Source of the DNA: Paraspadella gotoi
Lineage: Eukaryota > Chaetognatha
Direction: 5' to 3'
DNA: 64,000 bases
Assembly: GCA_051294375.1 (NCBI GenBank)
Contig: CM119268.1
Coordinates: 6,329,525 to 6,393,524, forward strand
Every line of letters begins with the position of its first letter. The stretch's first letter is position 1. The notes under the pieces were generated by a model. It was not told where the DNA came from. It did not search any database and saw only the letters and a program-made list of their open reading frames with translations. This document shows, piece after piece, positions 60,145 to 64,000 of the stretch. Position numbers and translations under genes: made by a program.

Positions 60145-60453
60145 TTATGTTGTAAAAAATGGAACAAGTTTCTGAAGAACAGTATTTTTCATTGTATATA
60201 TCTTTGAGATAAAGGTTTTCTTACGATTATTAAAAATTGTGGATAGGTCGTGGTATCCAAACATACTCCTAAGTTCTCTCACACTTTCCCATCGATTATA
60301 TCCAAAAATCTTTCGTACACCATCATTTACAGCAACATTAAGTCTATTCATATTACGTACAGAAAAAGTTTTTACTTCACAACCATAAAGGAGAACCGGA
60401 ACACAGTTAGTATAATACAATTTCATCAATAATTCCTCTGAAGGTTTTAACAA
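60145..60453 (-). mobile_element. Non-LTR retrotransposon reverse transcriptase C-terminal fragment
   Basis: An open frame of about 100 codons ending in a stop at 60145. It has the thumb-region pattern LYYTNCVPVLLYGCE and NDGVRKIFGYNRWESVRELR, typical of the end of LINE-type ORF2 proteins. No polymerase motifs occur upstream, so it is a 5'-truncated, dead fragment. Confidence 0.7.
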
Positions 60454-60909
60454 GCATTTATCAAACAGTTACTTGATGTAGTCATGTAGTTAATGTAGTT
60501 GTGTATCAATCTGTATCATTACTTGATATGAATAAAAAAACACCTCATATATAAACTGTTTAAAAGTAATGAAGGTGTCTTTTTCTTTATAAACTTTTTG
60601 ACTTTTCAATTATGAGAAAAACTACCAGTTATTGACGCAAATCATTTATTTAATAGAATAGAATAAAAAATAGAACAACTATGTATGAAACTAACAAATA
60701 AAAATGACTCGCAATGAAGTCGTAAAATAACTCTGGAAACACCAAAAATTATATCCGTTGATGGATACTACAAGCCCGTAAAAGGCTACAACATCAACTT
60801 TAAAAGGTTAATAGTTTTTTCCAAGAATAGCTTTAAAAGAAATTAGCGTGAATTAAAGATCATAATCCAAAAATCTGTACTACTTTGTAAACAGTTTCTC
60901 CGAGTTGAA

Positions 60910-61017
60910 TTAAGCAAGAAGCTGGGTCTCCGTAACGTAATCTCCGTTTGAAGCCTCCTTTTCATTAAGATTAATTTTCTTCGTTGGGCGGTATGCGACT
61001 CGGCCACTCATCAGAAA
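60910..61017 (-). other. SLC2 alternative last exon B (35-residue tail)
   Basis: Splice acceptor TAG at 61018-61020; also phase 0, starts [14 protein letters not shown], then a short charged tail ending TETQLLA and a stop at 60910. It shares the FLxSG start with exon A, suggesting exon duplication followed by divergence. Confidence 0.6.
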
Positions 61018-64000
61018 CTAAATAGAACCAAAACACGTTATTTTTCACCCATAGGGTAGTGCGGGTTAATACAGAACACTTTTGTAAGTAATCAAATTTT
61101 TTACATAGTAAATATATTTTTAAAAAAATTTCTGATGAAATATTTAGGAAAGTGTCCCTGCTACAGGTTGATGTATTCATTTTTATCCTTTTTTTTTTTA
61201 AATTGAAAAGTGTTTACTTTTTTAACATAATTATTCAACAAATGTTGAAAACTTTTATTTTTTAATATTAAGTTTTCATAAACCCGCTCAGAAAGCATAT
61301 TGGGTAAAACGGAACACTTACTTTACAAGTGTTCCTGTTTACTCCAATTTACTGTCAGCCATGTAAAAAAAATTTAATATTTTTTTAATAATGTTCTGAA
61401 GAGAAAGAAAGAAAGAAAAAAAAAGAAAAAACTAATAAGAAAAAATTAGTTATCTCCTTTGTCAAAGTCATATTTGTCATAATAGAGGCTTGAAAACGAC
61501 TTTTTTAAATTTGCTGCTGCAGCCACAGTGAAATGCTACAACTCTTAATATGTTAGACCAGTTGGTGGAATATTTAATGCACCACTAATAATAATTCAAA
61601 TTCCTTACATAATTTTTTTATTTCATTTTATTTGTCAGTGTTCCGAATTACCCCTGTTCCGAATTAACCCGCACTACCCTATACATTAGACAATTTATTA
61701 TTTTTAAGAAAATGTGGGAAATAATGTTGTAAATTTTATTTGTAGTAACTAAGTTTCATTTTCACTGTCCCTAATTTATTTTCCGTTTTGTCTTAAACTT
61801 GGTTGCTTTCTTGAGGCTGGATATCTGCATTCAGTTGTTCATCAGGGCCATCTTTAAGGTTAGAAGCGTCATTCATACCTTCTACAGCATTTTCTTGGTT
61901 CAAATCATCCGTCACCGGACTATTCATAATTTGAACATTTTTATTAGCCGCTTTTTTTTTTCCGCAAATCTTTACTACCGGTTGGCCGGATTGTAAAAAC
62001 TACGATTTAAACGATGTACGACGAAATGTTCAAAGTCAAAGAATATGAACGCTTTCTTAGTTATTTCATAATTAGGTTACCTCGACTGTTTCTTGAAAAG
62101 TGCGACCTTTTGTTTCCGGTATACGAATGAAAACAAAGAATCCTATGGTTATGACGATAAACATGAACGGCAAAAAAATGTAGGGTCCCAGTGCATCTGA
62201 AAATAGCATCCAAACAATATAAAAATCAAGTAAAAAAAAAATCTTAAAAGCATAAGGATCGTCGCAATCACATAAGAAAATCTGGATTGACGACAAATTT
62301 TGATACTAAAAAAATCAATTAAAAAAAGAAAAAATAATTTAGAAACAGAAAGAAAAATAAAAGAAATAATATAAGAAAGAATAGAAAGAAAAGAAAGAAT
62401 AGAAAGAAAAAAAGAATAAAAAGGGGAAAAAAAATAGAAAGGAAAAAAAAATAGAAAGGAAAAAAAAAGAAAGGAAAGAAAGAATAGAAAGGAAAGAAAG
62501 AATAGAAAGGAAAGAAAGAATAGAAAGGAAAGAAAGAATAGAAAGGAAAGAAAGAATAGAAAGGAAAGAAAGAATAGAAAGAAAAGAAAGAGTGACGAGA
62601 AGAAAGAACAAAATAAAAACCGGATGTTGAGAGAGAGAGAGAGAGCCAGCTGCAGACTCGTTTTTTTTCCCTATGAATCAGTGACTAGGGAAAAAGGAGA
62701 GGGAGAGAGACAAATAATTAAAAGAGAAAAAAAATTGTTTGTTTTGATAAAACGTAAACAAAACATATTAATAACTGTCCTGACTCAATTTTAAGCACAT
62801 CGATAATGAGAAGCTGTATATAAATTTTCAGCTTCATTCACCAAAATTTAATCATAAAAAAGGCGAGCTATAATTAGGAACGCCGACGACAACAACAACA
62901 AAGACGACGAAGCCACTTATGTGCAAAACCACAGCAAAATCGTCGCAAACGCAAAGCGATTGCGACGATAAAAATAGAGAGAACAAATAAGGTTTCCAAA
63001 CAAGTGTTAAACAAGTTAGGTAACACATATCAACAGAACAATGACAATGTTGAAAGTGGCTAAAAACATGAAATATTGCGCATGTTACCTTTTAGATAGA
63101 TAAAGGTTAAAGACAAAAGGAGATTACAAGTCCAGTTAACGACTTGAGCGATTGAAGAGGCAGCGGCACGTGGAGCCTTGCAAATTAAAAAATAAAGTTA
63201 AAAATTCGGTAAAAAGGTTATTATAATCACAATTTTCAGTTACTTGACGAAACAATTCTGCAGAAATGTACATAGGAATGGGTCCAAGTCCAATAGCGAA
63301 GGAGATAATATAGATCATAATTCCAATAATAACGATGATAGACAAAACATATTGAGTATTCATATTAGAGACGAGTTCATCATAATCATGCCGAGATCCT
63401 AAAATTGTACAGAGTACAAATAATAGTTTTACGTATTTTGTTATATTCATTCTTACAAGGAAAAAAAAAAAAACACTTCAGGTCAAACTCACTATTTTGA
63501 TTGTAGAACAGATAATTTTCTAAATCATTTACACTCTTGTTGAGTGGAACCATCGTCTTATAATCATTGCGAATGTCCATTACATTACTATGAAGCTTTT
63601 CCTAAAGTTAAAACGATACGAAAGTTAAGAAATACAAAACTTGTATAGAACATTATACTCAGTATAGTACAATATACAGAAGGCTTCATATTATAAAATG
63701 GACCCCTTTTTTGTGACCAGAACACGTTCCGAGAAACTATTGAATAGATTTTAATTAAATTTGGTATGAACGATCCCTATGTGAATACAAATAGAAATAT
63801 CGAGGTGAGTTTCAATATTTGACCCCTGAGCCGAGATATAGGGCCCGGTAGGGGTCACACATGGGAGCAAAAAATGGTCAAAATTTATTTTTAATTTTTT
63901 GTTTTGTTTTGAACAGTTGCCCAGATGTTTACTCTTCCACAAAAATGTATTTATTTCCACAAAAATATTAGTTTACCATAAGTTTCAGCTTCATGAACAT
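60910..64000 (-). CDS. SLC2-family facilitative sugar transporter (5' part beyond window; two alternative last exons)
   Basis: C-terminal part of a 12-helix GLUT-type transporter. Exons: 63493-63601, 63244-63398, 63089-63176 and 62081-62196, then one of two last exons, 61793-61999 or 60910-61017. Signatures: helix 10 with [18 protein letters not shown], then [23 protein letters not shown] (helix 11), [20 protein letters not shown] (helix 12) and [15 protein letters not shown], the PETKGRTF motif of SLC2 proteins. All these joins keep phase. The cytosolic tail depends on the last exon chosen. The intron 62197-63088 contains a GAAAG microsatellite and a MITE-like remnant. Substrate cannot be told from the visible part; glucose is the family default. 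Confidence 0.85.
61052..61682. mobile_element. MITE with GGGTAGTGCGGGTTAA ends, between the two SLC2 last exons
   Basis: Left end TAGGGTAGTGCGGGTTAAT (61052) and its inverse ATTAACCCGCACTACCCTA at the right (to 61681). A CGGAACA/TGTTCCG-type motif repeats inside both ends. TA at both outer ends fits Tc1/mariner-type insertion. About 630 bp, no transposase frame. Confidence 0.85.
61793..61999 (-). other. SLC2 alternative last exon A (68-codon tail)
   Basis: Splice acceptor TAG at 62000-62002; the exon starts in phase 0 after ...TFQETVE with [16 protein letters not shown], runs through an Asn/Asp/Gln/Glu-rich tail and stops at 61793. It is the nearer of two candidate terminal exons. Confidence 0.65.
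62340..62610. repeat. GAAAG/GAATAGAAAG microsatellite in SLC2 intron
   Basis: About 270 bp of purine-only repeat on the plus strand with an 18-bp higher-order unit (GGAAAGAAAGAATAGAAA). Any open frame through it is low-complexity and not a gene. Confidence 0.95.
62630..62975. mobile_element. MITE-like family fragment, copy 4 (SLC2 intron)
   Basis: Shares the GAGAGAGAGCCAGCTGCAGA region, the ATAATTAAAAGAG block and the GATAATGAGAAGCTGTATA/TTTTCAGCTTC block with copies 1-3. No ATCTCGCCAGACG terminus is visible, so it is a truncated or diverged member. Confidence 0.5.

Noticed and set aside
62339-62611. Minus-strand open frame of Ser/Phe/Leu repeats
   Set aside because: It reads through the GAAAG microsatellite; no protein signal.

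Overview
The window is nuclear DNA from an invertebrate animal. Evidence: spliced genes with short GT-AG introns; animal families (nicastrin, CCDC22, a ZNF451-type PIN-like protein, an ankyrin/SOCS-box protein); a BEL/Pao retrotransposon; tRNA-derived SINEs; and several MITE-like elements. Many proteins stay close to their vertebrate orthologues (STARD7, COPB2, NUP214, CCDC22, WBP11). The lineage cannot be fixed from this sequence alone. Exon boundaries were read by eye from splice signals, reading phase and remembered homology; no RNA evidence was available.

Layout, left to right, all genes on the minus strand: STARD7 (3' end cut by the left edge), NCSTN, PSMG1, FAM114A, a ZNF451-like SIM/PIN protein, COPB2 (about 13 kb), TTK/Mps1, an ankyrin/SOCS-box protein, a BTB protein, HSPA14, adenosine kinase, CCDC22, MRPS17, WBP11, NUP214, and an SLC2 sugar transporter whose 5' part lies past the right edge. 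That is sixteen consecutive genes in one orientation, most separated by only 170-570 bp. The functions are mixed housekeeping roles (COPI coat, Golgi/Rab2, gamma-secretase, proteasome assembly, nuclear pore, spindle checkpoint, splicing, mitochondrial ribosome, ribosome-associated chaperone, Commander complex), so no single pathway links them.

Mobile DNA sits mainly in introns and the wider gaps. The 5.1 kb COPB2 intron holds a decayed BEL/Pao element on the plus strand with a 100-N assembly gap. Two SINE copies lie in other COPB2 introns. A MITE-like family with terminal motif ATCTCGCCAGACG is in COPB2, between COPB2 and TTK, and in WBP11, with a related piece in SLC2. A roughly 960-bp foldback element fills the first intron of the ankyrin gene. 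A MITE with ends GGGTAGTGCGGGTTAA separates two apparent alternative last exons of SLC2.

Most notable: the unidirectional gene array; a COPB2 whose C-terminal tail is expanded to about 960 residues with repeated aromatic/acidic motifs while keeping the usual COPB2 C-terminus; the paired alternative terminal exons of SLC2; a ZNF451-type protein with several SUMO-interaction-like motifs but no visible zinc fingers; and the long intronic hairpin.
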